This document shows positions 1 to 13,900 of a stretch of 64,000 bases of DNA, in pieces. Under the pieces are notes generated by a model that worked only from the letters and a program-made list of their open reading frames with translations, made no database searches and was not told the DNA's origin. Both the position numbers and the translations under genes were made by a program. Numbering within the stretch: position 1 is the first letter of the stretch; each line of letters begins with the position of its first letter. This DNA comes from Eriocheir sinensis (lineage: Eukaryota > Arthropoda > Malacostraca > Decapoda > Varunidae): assembly GCF_024679095.1 (NCBI RefSeq), contig NC_066517.1, forward strand, positions 3,476,798-3,540,797, in the 5' to 3' direction.

Positions 1-430
1 TAATAATGGAAGGGGAGGATGAAGAATACTTAAGCTACCCCTTGAAATCCTTGCACAGAAACGTCTTTTTTCAGGGGTGACAATTATTAATGGGAAAAAA
101 AGGTAAGAGATAGACACAGATAATCACAATCTGGCTTTCTTTCACTCTTGTCTATCTATTTAGCTATCTGTCTATCTATATCTTTTGTGGCAAAGGTTGT
201 AGAGGTGAAGAATTAGGGAGAGAAGGAATACTATAGTTACCCATTGAAAGACGCGATATTTCAAGGGTGACAATTATTAACGGGAAAGAGACGAGAAATA
301 CATATATAATGAGAAACTGGCTTTATTTCACCCTCAGCTGATCGATAGATAAGAGGATCGGATAGTAGACTTATGTATTTCAGGGGTGACAATTACTAAC
401 GGGAAATAGAGACGAGACACTGGGCCTCGA
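1..430. repeat. Degenerate tandem repeat upstream of HARS
   Basis: Three diverged copies of a block ending in a shared stretch (ggggtgacaattattaa and variants) followed by a purine-rich tail lie near 75-100, 263-290 and 383-405. Each is preceded by text on the theme 'gaagaat..ac..ttgaaa'. No open frame or gene signal was seen. Confidence 0.55.
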
Positions 431-617
431 TCTCACAATTTCCAAAGGCCACAAGGGAGGTACTCGGGTTCTCCTGACAGTTTTTTTTAGGTTCATGGCA
501 CGGAGGAAGGGTCATACTACCACCAGGGTCATACAAGTAACCCTGGAAATGCCCAAACTCCTACGAAAGCCTTGTCAAATATGTGAACTTGGGCGCTGAA
601 AGGTTTTTGACCCTTGG
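421..617 (+). mobile_element. MITE family A, diverged copy
   Basis: The stretch shares with at least five other places in the window the phrases 'aggttcatgg', 'accaccagggtcat', 'ctggaaatgcccaaa' and 'ctacgaaagccttgtcaaat'. Better copies show imperfect terminal inverted repeats (start GGTYGGTATT, end AATAYGRCCC), so I read the family as a non-autonomous DNA element of about 220 bp. Confidence 0.6.
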
Positions 618-899
618 CTTCAGGCTTTCTCAGCAGTATTCAAAACTAAACCTATAAGACACTGAAGGAAATATTTCAGTCAGGCTCTATTAAATGAACA
701 CTAAAAGGCAAGTTTCATCGTATTTCTTAACACATACATTCAAAATACGTGGCAGATGAGGTGTGGTAATATGGCGCAGAACACTATTCGATCAAGATTG
801 ACAGGTTGTGGTGGGAAACTCGCCTCAATGTCATCTTAATATGCACTCCAGGAAAAGGTACACCAAGAACAGATGCTGTTTATACGAATTACTAACAGA

Positions 900-1063
900 G
901 GAAGGTTTTAAGAGCTCTGAACAAGGTGTATTGCTGTAGAAATGGCTGCGGGGCAGCGTCAGGGCGGGCGGTCAGGGTGTGCCGCGGCCTGGCTATAGAG
1001 ACTCCCGGACCCCGACTCCCCGTGCCGAGGTAAACACCGCCGCGTGCCGCACACACACACGCC
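900..1063 (+). promoter_or_regulatory. HARS 5' region, GC-rich putative promoter and 5'UTR
   Basis: Base composition switches from AT-rich to CpG-rich just before the HARS start. No clear TATA box is placed as expected. An in-frame TAA at 1031-1033 lies ten codons upstream of the ATG at 1064, so the reading frame cannot extend upstream in unspliced sequence. The transcription start is not determined. Confidence 0.45.
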
Positions 1064-1072
1064 ATGGACAAG
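1064..1072 (+). CDS. HARS: HARS coding exon 1 (Met-Asp-Lys)
   Basis: The ATG in strong Kozak context is followed after three codons by a gtgtgt donor. Phase 0 lets it join either exon 2 or exon 3. The short exon fits the start of the exon 2 domain, where helix-forming residues begin at once. Confidence 0.65.
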
Positions 1073-4000
1073 GTGTGTATTTACTCTTTACCGCCGCCGG
1101 GCCCGCTACGTGTGTCCCAGCGGCCTTCGGAGGCCGTGCCGTCTCCGCGTGTAGGCTGTGTAGGTGTGGCGGGGCTGCTGGGCCCGAGAAGTGAGGTCAA
1201 TATGGGTGCCGGGGGAGCGGTGGGTTGCGTCATGTGAGTTTTCCGCGGGTGACGGCTGACGTGCTGGCCCTGGCTGACGGGTGACGGCTGACCGGTGGGG
1301 AGTGGCAGGTTACCGGTAGGGGGTGGCGGGTGAGGGATGAAGGGTGGCGTGTGGGGGACGTAATTACTCAGCAGGGAGAGCACGTCGACCGGGGAGTTAA
1401 ATACTCGCAGGTGTTCCTTGCATTGGCGTCCAGCCGTGCCGAGTTCTGGTCAAGTAGAAGTGTGTACCGCCCCCCGGCAGGGCCAGGCTGGCCGGGGGGC
1501 GCGGCCCGGCACACGGGACTGCTGTGCCGGGCAGCTGGACGGCAGTTTGTTGACCCCGGACGGTTGTGGGGCTGGAAATTAGCACTGGGGGGTGGTGATG
1601 TCTGTAGTAATGATTGCAGGCAGGGGGTGGTCTAGGTGAACAGGCCTCCATCATGGTGTTCATACAGTGTTGCACCTGGCACCATGCAAACTCTGACATT
1701 GTAATTTCTGACACATTGTTTTAATATTTTTTTTTTTTTTTGGTTAAGATTCATTTTAGGTCCATGCCAGTATCTCATTACCTACCTTATGAAACATCAG
1801 TTTCTCTTCACATATCTTTTCTACAAACCTTCAACAGTCATGGAAACGCTTTGAAAATCCAATTCAAGGACTTTTTTTTTTACTCTTGAAAATAGGGGAT
1901 AATGTTCACGAAAGCGTGTCGCCTCCTCTGGCGATGGTGCAGCCGGTGTTGCGAGAAATACCTCCTTGCTGAAATTAGTCACATATACATGTGGGGGGGT
2001 CGAGGGGGGCGTCGTAAAGTTCAGTTGGAGTAGTTTAAATATGCTCCCCGACCCTAAACCCTCTGCGAGCTATTTTACGGCTGTGGCGGCTGCAGCGTCG
2101 TCGCAGCCGCCGCCAGAGGAGGCGACGCGCTTCTGTAAACATTATCCCCTGTTTTCAAGAGTAAAAAAAAAGTCCTTGAATTAGATTTTCAAAGGGTTTC
2201 TATGACTGTTGAAGGTTTGTAGAAAAGATATATGAAGAGATACTGATGTTTCATAAAGTAGATTATGAGATACTGGCACGGACCTAATACGAATCTTTAC
2301 CTTTTTTTTTCACCATTTTTACAGAAGTCGATAAATAGAGGTCTTGAGGGGGGCGAAGGCACCAGCCCCTGTTATGAAGTGGTTAGATCTGGATAGATTA
2401 GAATAAAAGGGGGCAATACATCTTAATTAAATGATGGTAGATTTGCTAAATTTATTTGTTCTCAGTCAAAACAGTGATTTGCAACAAAAGTGGTCAGCAG
2501 GTCTCTGAATATCACACCCAATAATTGTCTGATCCACCACACTGAGATGGTCCTTTAGTGAATCTTTCTGATTTGTTTGAGGATTGGTAGCTGTCTAGGC
2601 ATAATTTTTTTGTAGCTACTCAAGTTGTTTCTCTCATAGCAAACCAATTACTTATAACAACATTTTTGAGGATACAAGTATGGAAATGCTTTATGGTCAT
2701 CATGAGTTATTTAGTATCATATTTTGCACTTTTTCTATTTGTTAGCAAACCATTTACAAAGGTGTATTTTTTTGTGAAAGGTTTTATTCCTTCCTGAGCA
2801 TATTCTGTGTGTTATTAGATCACCTGTGTAGGTCCTAAGGCCTAGTAACCATGAGGTGTCCGTCTAACACAGGAGCCACTCCTGGCGCTGCTGGACGCCC
2901 ACCTGTCAGTGTATAGTTATGTGGGGGGGCACCGGCCCACCCAGGCCGACCGGGCTGTGGCGGCCTCAGGCTGTGTCCCCCCTGGCCTGCCCGACTTCCT
3001 GCCCAGCCTTCGGCGGTGGGCTGCGCACATGACCACCTTCTCCTGCAGTGAGAAACACGCGTTCCCCCCACACACAGATGGCTGCAAGGTGCGCTCCGTG
3101 TCTCGTGTTCCTCCATGACACACTCCTGACCTCTCCGTCCATCTTGCAGTTCTCATGTGTCACTGTGTCTTGTTTGGACCAGTGCTCGGCTTGTTTGGGT
3201 TAACTAATGCTCCTGTTCCACCTGTTGTTGCTGCTGTCACTGCTTTGAGATGTCTTATCAAGTTATCAGGGAGAAATCCTTTTCCTATCTCTGACTTACA
3301 CAGTAGAAGGAGTTTTCCGAGCCATGGAAAATCTTTCACCATATGGTTCTCATCTCACAGTAATGCAAATTATTTTGAATTCAACTTGAAATCATCATGT
3401 ATGCTGTGGCATTTTCCTCTCTGGCATTTTTCTGTTCTCTTCACTAGAGCAGTGTGTTATGGGCATTTTTAAAATTATTTTGGCCTCGGTCCTCGGCCTG
3501 CTTCTTTATTATAAAGGAAAGTAGCCAAATCCTCACTGCTGTGTTTCCTTTCTCTTCAGAGTTGTGAGATGCAGTGTAAGCACTCTGCCCCTCACTAGAC
3601 AATCAGGGCATGGCACAGTAGCTAAGGCTGGGCAGTTAGGGCATGGCACTCCTTGGCCCGGCGAGGAGGTGCCTGGCGTGCATTGGCCGGTGGGTGGCGG
3701 TGGCCGGGAAAGACTTCCCCGTTGCTGTGTGTGCCACCCGGCCCTCAGCCCTCCCTGGCACACGAGGCCTGGCATGCAAGGTAGGCCCAGGCTCTGCCTC
3801 TTCCTCCTTGGAATGCCCTAAATGCCTCTCTTTATTCCTAACTTGTAATAATAGCAAAGCATTGGCCCTAGTGTGTCATCATTCTATCTGTACATGTTAT
3901 CCAATTTTTTCTTTTCTCACTAGTGAAGAGGGTGAATGAGAGCTGTATAGGAAGGTCAGGGGTGGCAAATAGTGCCCCTGGATAGGATTCTGTAATTCAT

Positions 4001-4945
4001 GGAGGGAGGTAGAAGGGGAAATGTGAATACTGGGAAATGGGAGCGTATAAATAGTGGGAACTGGAGACTTCCATCAAGGTGTTAGAGCCATAGAAAGGTA
4101 GAGAGATTTTAGTGTTTACAGTCTCAGAAAGTGTCCTGTAAGAGTGCTTAAATAGATTTTAGGCTTCAACTGCTGGGCATTCTTCTTTTATCACAATCAC
4201 TTGGGAAAAAAAATAACATTGAGATAACATGTGCCTGAGTGATGCTGAGCAAGGATCAACGCTTCTAATTACCATAGTCTAGATAAGTTCGTGTTCATCA
4301 GCATTGTGCCAGGAAGGAGCTGAGTCACTGCCATGAGTACTTCTTTTACTTGTCACGCTCAAGGTAATAAGAATAATCGTGTCAAGCTGAAAGCCTTGCA
4401 AATGATGTGTACAATGAGAACTGCAGGATGGATACTGTGTCTGTTTGTGATGACTGAGCACTCCATGATGACTGCTTGTTGTTGGTTCCTTCTCTCCTCT
4501 GTGTTGTGTTTCTTTTGTCACTTTGGTGTAGTGAGAACACTGTGTGGTGACTTATAGAGAGATGGATTGTTGCATAGCTCCAAAGTTTTTTCCCCATCAT
4601 ATGTTACTTGCATGGCTGTATGTATCGTAAATTTTTCCCATCATTTGTGGAAGAGTTGCACTGCATTTACGAATCTTAAGTTAGTTGTTCATCACTTATT
4701 CATATTGTTATGTTCTTTTTATTTGATTGAGATGTAAAAGCACTGAGTTACGGGAGAATGCATATAGGTACCTGGTTGTCATTTTGCTTGTGTATGTAGT
4801 AGCATGAATCTTACCAACCATTGTTTTTTTGTTTTTGTTTTTGTAGTTTTGTTCTAATGGGTGCGTATGGGCCGTAAAAATCAGTTCATTCATAACATTT
4901 GTTTCATACCGGTACTCCTTTTAGTTAATATAGATTTTTGACTGG

Positions 4946-4995
<50 letters not shown>

Positions 4996-7900
4996 CGTAA
5001 GAACCACTTTAATCATACCAGTTAATTCATACTCTTTTTATAAGTTATGTTATCTTAAGTGTGTGTGTGTGTCTTGAGGACCAGGTTATTCATACCAGTT
5101 TAATCATCTAACTTAATTTATTCCTTTTATAGCTATGTTCCTCTGGGTATGTGTCAAACATTATATTAACCAGTTTACTCTTACTTCTGCTTTCAGTTAG
5201 GTCATGATATATACTCCCTGACTTCTCTATGCACCTTTTGTTATCTATATAAAAAAAAAAAAAAACAACCTTAAGGTGATTACATCCAGTTTCAGCTAGT
5301 TTCTGATTATTACTTCACACACATTAGAGATAGTTTCAACAACTCCGAGATAGCAATTTGTTCTCGGGCTTCCTCCTCCTCCTCCTCCTCCTCTTCCTGG
5401 TGCTGCATTATCACTGATGTTTAAATTTGACTGATAAAGAAAAACAGTGTTGCCAGATATACCAGAATTGCCAAGTGTGTTAATATCTGTTTGTGGGTCC
5501 TTTGAATGTAGGGTCTTTTTAATTTCATATATTTTCTGTTTTCATTTATTTTTTTCATTTCTATACACAGTTAACACAATGGGACTTTATAATGAGCTGT
5601 TTTTGTTGTCATTATTTCATCACTTTTTGCTTTATTTAATGGTTTAGTGTTTGATTTATTTTTTATAGTGTGTGAGTATGAAGGTCATCTCTCATTAGTG
5701 TTATTTATTCACTTAGTTATGCACGTGTTTCTAAGGTATGTGGATATTTACTACATACCTATTGCTCTCTCTAAGTAAGAATGTGGTTGTATGTGGATTA
5801 AGGCATTGCTGCGTTATCGTAAGAGCCATAATTTTAGACGTATCAGGCTCCCATTACGACTATCCCAAGGCCACAGAGAAGATTAACTGGATTTTCATGG
5901 GGGATTTTACCGTTCATGGTGCGGAACCCTTGTACAACTATCACTGGGATCACGAAGCAGTCCATGAAAACCCCAGCAACTTCAACGAGAGGCTTTTTAT
6001 ACTGGCGAACTGAGGTGAGGAGATGTTTGAAATTACAGACTGCAACCACACCTTCAATACAACTTTGATATGTATTTCTGCTGCATGGGAAAGAAGTGGT
6101 GCAGAACCCTTGTACAACTTTCACTGGGATCACAAAACATTCCATGAAAACCCAAGCAACTTCAACGAGAGGCTTTTCATGCTGGTGAACTGAGGCGAGG
6201 AGATGTTTGAAATTACGGACTTCAGTACAACTTTGATATGTATTTGTACTTCATGGGAAAGACTTACTAATGTGTGAAAAGGATGATGTTGTATTATCCT
6301 CAGGCACACTTACAGGACCACTTTAATTTCATCTGTGCTTTATGTTAGAGCAGTGGTTCCCAATGTATTTACACTCACGACCCTTTTCAGCATATCTCAA
6401 AACTCACGCGACCCCTTGATATCAGCTGTTTGTTTAGCACATTTTAACACCAATTTCCAAACATACCTGCCCATGCCATGCCCCTGAAAGATACCCTGAT
6501 GCTCCCTCCTAACACCTACCAGCAGAAGCACACAGCAGCAGTAGAAAACAGAAAACTACTTTGAAACAATAATCCATAAAAATTATTCTCCCTAGCCAGC
6601 TCTAGCTAAGTCACAACCCCTCCTAGCCAGTCCTCTGTGACCTGCCGCTTGGAAACCCCAGTGTTAGAGTTTCTATCGAGTGAATATGGGATCTGAGTGT
6701 TATCTCTTAGTTAACTCACAGTACACCTTCACTTTCATCCCCATCGTACCCGGGAGATAGGCCGCCAGGTGCTCTTATCAGGAAGGTGACTCACTATCAG
6801 TTGTAACCCCTTCTGATGCTTGATAGATGAAGAGAAAACAGAGGTTGCATATCTCTATTGCACTATCAATTCTAAGCCTTTCTGATGATTGAAAGATGAA
6901 AAAGAAAGAAGGGTTGCATAGTTGTATATGTATTTCTTTTCCCATCACTTCACAATCAGTTCAAAGCCTCTCTGATGGTTGCTAAATGAAAAGGAAAAAA
7001 AAGGTTGCAAAGCTGAATTATTTCTTTTTCACATTGTATGGACCTGCATGGCTGTACATGACTAGGAGCAGTGAGTAGCAGGCTTTTTTTCACATTTGTT
7101 TCCTTTTATTTATGCCCTTGAACTGACTCCTCTGCTGTAAAAACAACAACAACAACAACAACAACAACATATCAAAATTTTTCAATCATTCTAAACTTGC
7201 ATCTCTAAAAAGTTTCCATTATGTATATAGAATGGAGTATTAAGGTTCAGTTTTTCTGTCATATTAACTTCTCTAACTGCAAAGCAAAGGTTCTCCATCT
7301 CTAAAAATCTTCCATGAAAAGGAATTGACAGTTTAGGTTAGGAAGGGTTTTCTTTCTCATTAACTTATAGAATTGTAACTGTACATAGCAAAGGCTCTCC
7401 AGAATATTAGTGTTGAATATTAGTGTGTGTGTGTTTGTATACTACTGAAGTTTGTTTGTTTTTCATCTTTTTCCATCATGTAACACTTATTTTTTTCATC
7501 TTTTTCCATCTTGTAACACTTTTTTTTTCATGTTTTTCCATCTTGTAACATACTTCTTTTTTTCATGTTTTTTTTCCATCACGTAACAAAGCTCTATTTA
7601 TTTTTCATCTGTTTATTTTATTTTTATTTTATTTATCTGTTTATTTTTTATTGTTTATTTTATTTATCTGCATTTTATTTATATTTTTATTTTATTTATT
7701 TTTCTATTTTTTTATCTGTTTATTTTATTTTTCATCTTTTTTTCCATCATGTAACAAATCTATTTATTTTTCATCTATTTTTTCATCATGTAACAAAGCT
7801 TTTTCATTCCTTCTTTGGATTCCCACAGATGGAGGACCAACTGGCTGACCTGGTGAACAAAAACATGAAAGCGAGTGACAATGAAGCTCCTAAAAAGACT

Positions 7901-10900
7901 CCACAGGTTAGTGACGTGATCTGATGCTCCAACGATGTAGAAACTCTGCTTAGATACTTAGATTTTGATACAACTTAAACCATTTTTTTTACAGATTTCT
8001 AGACGACTATAATGTGATGCTCAAAGGATGTAGAAACTCACCATAATACTTAGATTTTGAATGCAACTTAAGTGTCATTCTTTACAGAGGTTTAAACTGT
8101 GTGATGACGTGGTTTACATTTTTTTATCTAGGATTGTGGATTAGAGGGATATACAGAGATAAAATGGATTAGGTCAGGGTGTTTATCTAATGGAATATAG
8201 ATGAAGTACTTTTAGTGAATTAGATTTTAGGTCTAGGAGAAAGAATGTGTCAGATAAGTTCAGGTTTTTAGAAAGAGATAGACAGAAGCTGGTTTTCATT
8301 TATTATTATCAACTCACCACACTTAGATTTGAATACAACTTAAGTGACATTCTTTGCAAAGGTTCAGACTATAAGGTGATCTGATATGCATTTTTTTTTA
8401 TCGACTATGGATTAGAGGGATTTACAGAGATGAAATGGATTAGGTCAAGGTGTTTAGCTAATGGAATATAGATGAAGTACTTTTAGTGAATTAGATTTTA
8501 GGTCTAGAAGAAAGGATGCTAGTCAGATAAATTCAGGTTTAAGAAAGAGATAGACAGAAGCTGGTCTACTCGTACATTTATTATCATCAACTCGCCATAT
8601 TTATATTTGAATACAACTTAGTGACATTCTTTGCAAAGGTTCAGACTATAAGGTGATCTGATATGCATTTTTTTTTATCGACTATGGATTAGAGGGATTT
8701 ACAGAGATGAAATGGATTAGGTCAAGGTGTTTAGCTAATGGAATATAGATGAAGTACTTTTAGTGAATTAGATTTTAGGTCTAGAAGAAAGGATGTAAGT
8801 CGGATAAATTCAGGTTTAAGAAAGAGATAGACAGAAGCCGATCTACTCGTACATTTATTATCATCAACTCACAATATTTATATTTGAATACAACTTAGTG
8901 ACATTCTTTGCAAAGGTTCAGACTATGAGGTGATCTGATATGCATTTTTTTTATCTAGTACTGTGGATTAGAGGGACTTGCAGAGATGAAATGAATTAGG
9001 TCAAAGGGATTAGCAAGTGGAATATGTATTTTTTTTACAGTAACAGAAGCAGCTCAAGGGTAAAAAAAAATAGAGAATAAAAGAGCCTGCTTATCACTGC
9101 CCTTATGCTGAAGTACTTATAGTGAATACAGCTGTTAGGTCTGCAGGAAAAAGTGCAAGTTAGTTAGATAAATTCAGGTATACAGTTTTATCATTCTTTA
9201 CAGCAACAAAGACACATTCATTTATTTGACCTTGAAAGTTAGGAAATATCAGTAAACTCAAACACTTAGGTTGGTATTATAAGACACTATTGCTTCTCAC
9301 ATTAACAATTTCTAAAGGTTAAAGAGGGGGTCAGTTGAGTTCTAATGAGTGTTTCCTTAGGTTCATGGTACAGAAGAAAGGTCAAACTAACACCAGGGTC
9401 ATAAAACTACTCCTGGAAATGCCCACAACTCCTACGAAAGCCTTGTCAAATATGTGTTCTTGGGCGGCGAAATGTCTTATAATACGACCCTAAGACACTT
9501 CACACAAATGGATGAATGTGTAAACTAGATACTGACAGGTTGGGAGAGGAGGTGGCATCAAGAAGCTAGTGGATAGATTACCTGATTTTTATTTTTTAAT
9601 GTTTTGACTCTACTTGATGAATATTGGCTGCCTTCTTGGGGAAACACATGCTATCATAGGATCAGTGATATCATGTGTTGTCAGGGTGAGGCAACCCGCC
9701 CTTGGGCAAGAGGCGTAACCAATATAGCAAGGGATTTACTCTTTATCAGACAAGTCCTGAGAAGCATTATGTTGATGGATGGTTGTTTGCACGGTGGCAG
9801 TATGGTAACTGATGAGGAGTTTTTGGTATGTGTGTCCAAAGGTTGTGGTGCTGTGAGAAGCTGAGCATACCAAGAAATGAGCTTCTGTTTTTTCCCAGTT
9901 TAAAAATAACAAAAAAATGAAAAATAAGTTATAGTATCTCGGTACTTCCTGATAATCGACAAAGAAGCATCAGTTCTGTATATAAACAAATAATCAAAAT
10001 AGTATATAGTTACTTATTGACCATCCACACAGAAGGAAAAATTTCTCCTTATAATACAAATAATCAAAATATATTTAGCTACTCACTAATTGACAATTGT
10101 CAAAGCAAAACTTTCCCTATTAACAAAAAAATATAAAGATATAGTCACCTACTTACCATAACTGACAGAGGCAAAAGTTTATATATAAGCAAACTAACAA
10201 CAAAGAATTGAGCCCCCTACTTGTCGATCATCGACTTCATAAAATACAAAGGAGCAAAACTTTCTCAAACAAATCAACAAGAATAGATATATAATTTACC
10301 TACTTATCAATTATGTAATGTACCTACTTATCAGTAATCAACAAAGAATCAAAAAGTTTCCTTCTCTATAAACATTCTCAGCACCATTTCTCTCCCCCAG
10401 GGCAACAAAGGTGGCGGTGGTGGTGGTAGTCCCTCCAAAAGCAAGTCTGGCAAGTTTACCCTCAAGACCCCCAAGGGCACGAGGGACTACGGACCCGTGG
10501 AGATGGCCAACAGGCGGGAGGTGCGTTGGTGGGGCTGAGGAGGATCTGAATCTGTGTTGTCATCAATTTAATCTGGTTTAATAAGCAGGTTATTGATTTT
10601 GCAAAGCTGTACAGGGTTAGATCAGAGACCACAATGAAGTGTAGGTTAAGGTTAGGGGAAGATAGAATGGAGGAGGTGACTGAGTTTAACTATTTGGTGA
10701 CAGTTTTATGTACGCATGGAAGTATGGAAGGTTAGGTGAGGGAAAGAGCAGTGAAGGGCAGGCAGGTGGTGGGTGCATTGGAGAGAGTTATGAAAGGAAG
10801 AAGTGTGAGCATGGAGGTAAAGAGGGGAATAAGGAACAGTATTATCCTGCCAACTCTGTCATATGCGTTGGAGATGTGGACATGAATGCAGCACACTAAT

Positions 10901-13900
10901 CAAGGATACGTGCAGTGGAAATGAGTTGTATAAGAGGTGCATGTGTGTTGGGATTGGATGGAGAAAGTAATGAAAGTGTGTATGAGCAATTTGGTATGGG
11001 TGTGACAGTAAAGGGAGAGGATTATGGAGTGGTGGAGTGGGTGAAGCGTGGTGCGTTGAGATGGTTTGGACACCTGATGAAAATGGGGGAGAATGAATTT
11101 GTGAAGAGAGTGTACCCGGTATGAGGAAAGGATTGAGGGATGGGGATCAATAGGGTGAGTGAGTATTTGAGTGAAAGAGTTGCAGGTAGCAGGATTGAGT
11201 GTGCTGAGAGGGAGTGCCAGAACAGGGAGAGATGGAGACACTGCTGCTGTGGCCACCCCCTGGAGGGAAGTTCCTGTGAGGGAGCCGGGCGTCGGAGATA
11301 TAGATAGATTGATAGATGGAGTTTTGTTTGTGTTGAAGGATAATTAAGTCATGGTCTGTCTCTTCTAGGTACTCATTGTTTTCAAGTTAATGTTTGGTGA
11401 TTAGATTTTTAATGTGTTGAAGCCTAGTTATATTATAGTCTGACTTTCCTCTTGTGTATTCAATTTTTTCAAGTTATTGTGTGCGAATTGGGTTTTTATT
11501 GTGTTGATGGATAATAAAGTTTTGATCCGTCTCTTCCTGCAGGTGTTCAACGTGATCTACTCAGTCTTCCACATGCACGGGGCGGTGGAGATCGAGACGC
11601 CGGTGTTTGAGTTGAAGGTTCGTGGTGGAGGTTAATTAGTTTGTTAGTCTTTAAAACTAGTGATACATTTCCGTAAACTCTACAGTAAACTATTCTAATG
11701 CTTAACCCATCGGGAGGTTTTGACAGGAAATACAGTGAAAAATCCAAACTTATCTGTGACCCGATCAGTATCTGGCTCATTCGTTTCTTAGTTGTTAACC
11801 GTAGATAAGACACAGAAAGCTTAACATACAACTTCCCCTAAATTCGATCCTTCAGGAGGTTTTGGTGAAGCACAGTAAGGAGTTCAAGTTTATTTTCGTT
11901 ATTTGGTTACTTAGGTTATTAGTCTTACCCATATATACAACCCAGTAAACATAGCACTAGAACATTCGTACATTTAACCCATCAGGAGATTTTTGACGCA
12001 GGAAGTAGAGCAAAGAATCCAAACTTATTTTAATTATGGGGGCTTCGTGGTGCAGAGGTTAGCACACTCGGCTCACAACCGAGAGAGCCCGGGTTCGATT
12101 CCTGGGTGGAGTGGAAAAATTTGGTTTTCCGACTGTCCACCCAGCAGTGAATGGGTACCAGGTATTAATCGGGGGTTGTGTCCCGTCTCCTGGGATCTGT
12201 TCCCTTCTCCTATAATTCCTTCCCTTCTGTCTTTCTCCAGCATATGACCACAGATGTTACGCCGACTAAACGAAACTTTCCAACTTATTTTAATTATTTG
12301 CTCATTAGTTTCTTAGTCTTTGCCTGTATATACACCACAGTAAATTTAACACTAAAATGTTCTTCCATTCACCCCTCAGGAGGTGCTCACGGGGAAGTAC
12401 GGCGAGGACTCCAAGCTCATCTATGACCTCGAGGACCAGGGCGGCGAGATCCTGTCCATGCGCTACGACCTGACGGTGCCGTTCGCGCGCTACGTCGCCA
12501 TGAACAAGATCGCCAACATCAAGCGTTACCACGTGGCCCGAGTCTACCGCCGGGACACCCCAGCCATGACCAGAGGTATGGGCTCGGCACAGGAGTATTA
12601 TAATTATTGTTGTTATTGTTATTGTTAATGAGATCCAAAAAAGGGCATATAGGGAAAATAGAAAATTAATATAGTCATGAAGTCCCCGCAATGAAAAGAC
12701 ATGGATAAGATAAAAAATAAAAGACAAAGACAGCAAAGTAGTGATAAAATGGGGGACAAAAACAATATACATGTCTATAAAGTATTTGCAGTGAAGTTGT
12801 AGTGCTTTTTTTAGACTCCATCTGTTTTCCACTCTGTTTTTCTGGTGTGCCTCTCTTACCATGTTAACATTTGGATATAACAACCCCACAACTAGAATCT
12901 AAGGAAAGAATTAGTAAAAATAAGGCCAAGGGAGATCAAACATTCATGTCTATTCAGTTTTTTAAAGTTGAAAACATTGCTCAAGGAAGAGTAGGAAAGT
13001 TAGGCCAGAGAATTTAGTCATCAAAATTTAGGTCAGAGAAGTAAGTCATCAAAATTTAGGTCAATGAAGTTAGTCATCAAAATTTAGGTCAGTGAAGTTA
13101 GTCATCAAAATTTAGGTCAGAGAAGTTAGTCATCAAAATTTAGGTCAGGGAAGTTAGTCATCAAAATTTAGGTCAGAGAAGTTAGTCATCAAAATTTAGG
13201 TCAGAGAAGTTAGTCCTCAAAATTTAGGTCAGTGAAGTTAGTCATCAAAATTTAGGTCAGAGAAGTTAGTCATCAAAATTTAGGTCAGAGAAGTTAGTCA
13301 TCAAAATTTAGGTCAGAGAAGTTAGTCATCAAAATTTAGGTCAGAGAAGTTAGTCATCAAAATTTAGGTCAGAGAAGTTAGTCATCAAAATTTAGGTTAG
13401 AGAAGTTAGTCATCAAAATTTAGGTCAGAGAAGTAAGTCATCAAAATTTAGGTTAGAGAAGTTAGTCATCAAAACTTAGGTCAGAGAAGTTAGTCATCAA
13501 AATCAGGCTGAAAACTTAGACAAGAAAAGTGGAAAAATATTTAAGTTCAAGAAGTAAGTCAACAAAACTAGTTCAAAACATTGCACATGAAAAAAGTATG
13601 ATGAAGAAAAAATAAAAGTTGAAGAGTGACAGGTTGCGACAAAGAAGAGCACTGACCCATGGCATCCCGTTGTAGGTCGCTACCGAGAGTTCTACCAGTG
13701 TGACTTTGACATAGCGGGGCAGTACGACGCCATGATTCCTGACGCTGAGTGTGTGCAGCTGGTACATCAGGTGCTCTCCAAGCTGGACCTCGGGGAGTTC
13801 ACCATCAAGGTAGAGAGAGAGATATATTTCCCTTCATTTTCTAAACAATCATAAATACTTTTACTTTATACTCCAAATATTGTCCGTCAGATTTATTTCC

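Noticed and set aside
979..1194. Open frame over the HARS 5' region
   Set aside because: It needs a GTG start, is out of frame with the HARS ATG and runs through the exon 1 donor, so I do not accept it as a mitochondrial presequence or a gene.
12038..12112. Functional tRNA-Val(CAC) gene
   Set aside because: The anticodon and T arms look good, but the acceptor stem does not pair and perfect SINE-type target duplications flank the whole 244 bp.
12305..12889. 194-codon frame on - covering HARS exon 6
   Set aside because: It is the shadow of the GC-rich HARS exon plus AT-rich intron; no similarity of its own.
13010..13530. CRISPR-like array
   Set aside because: The 28-bp units are contiguous without unique spacers, inside an intron of a eukaryotic gene.
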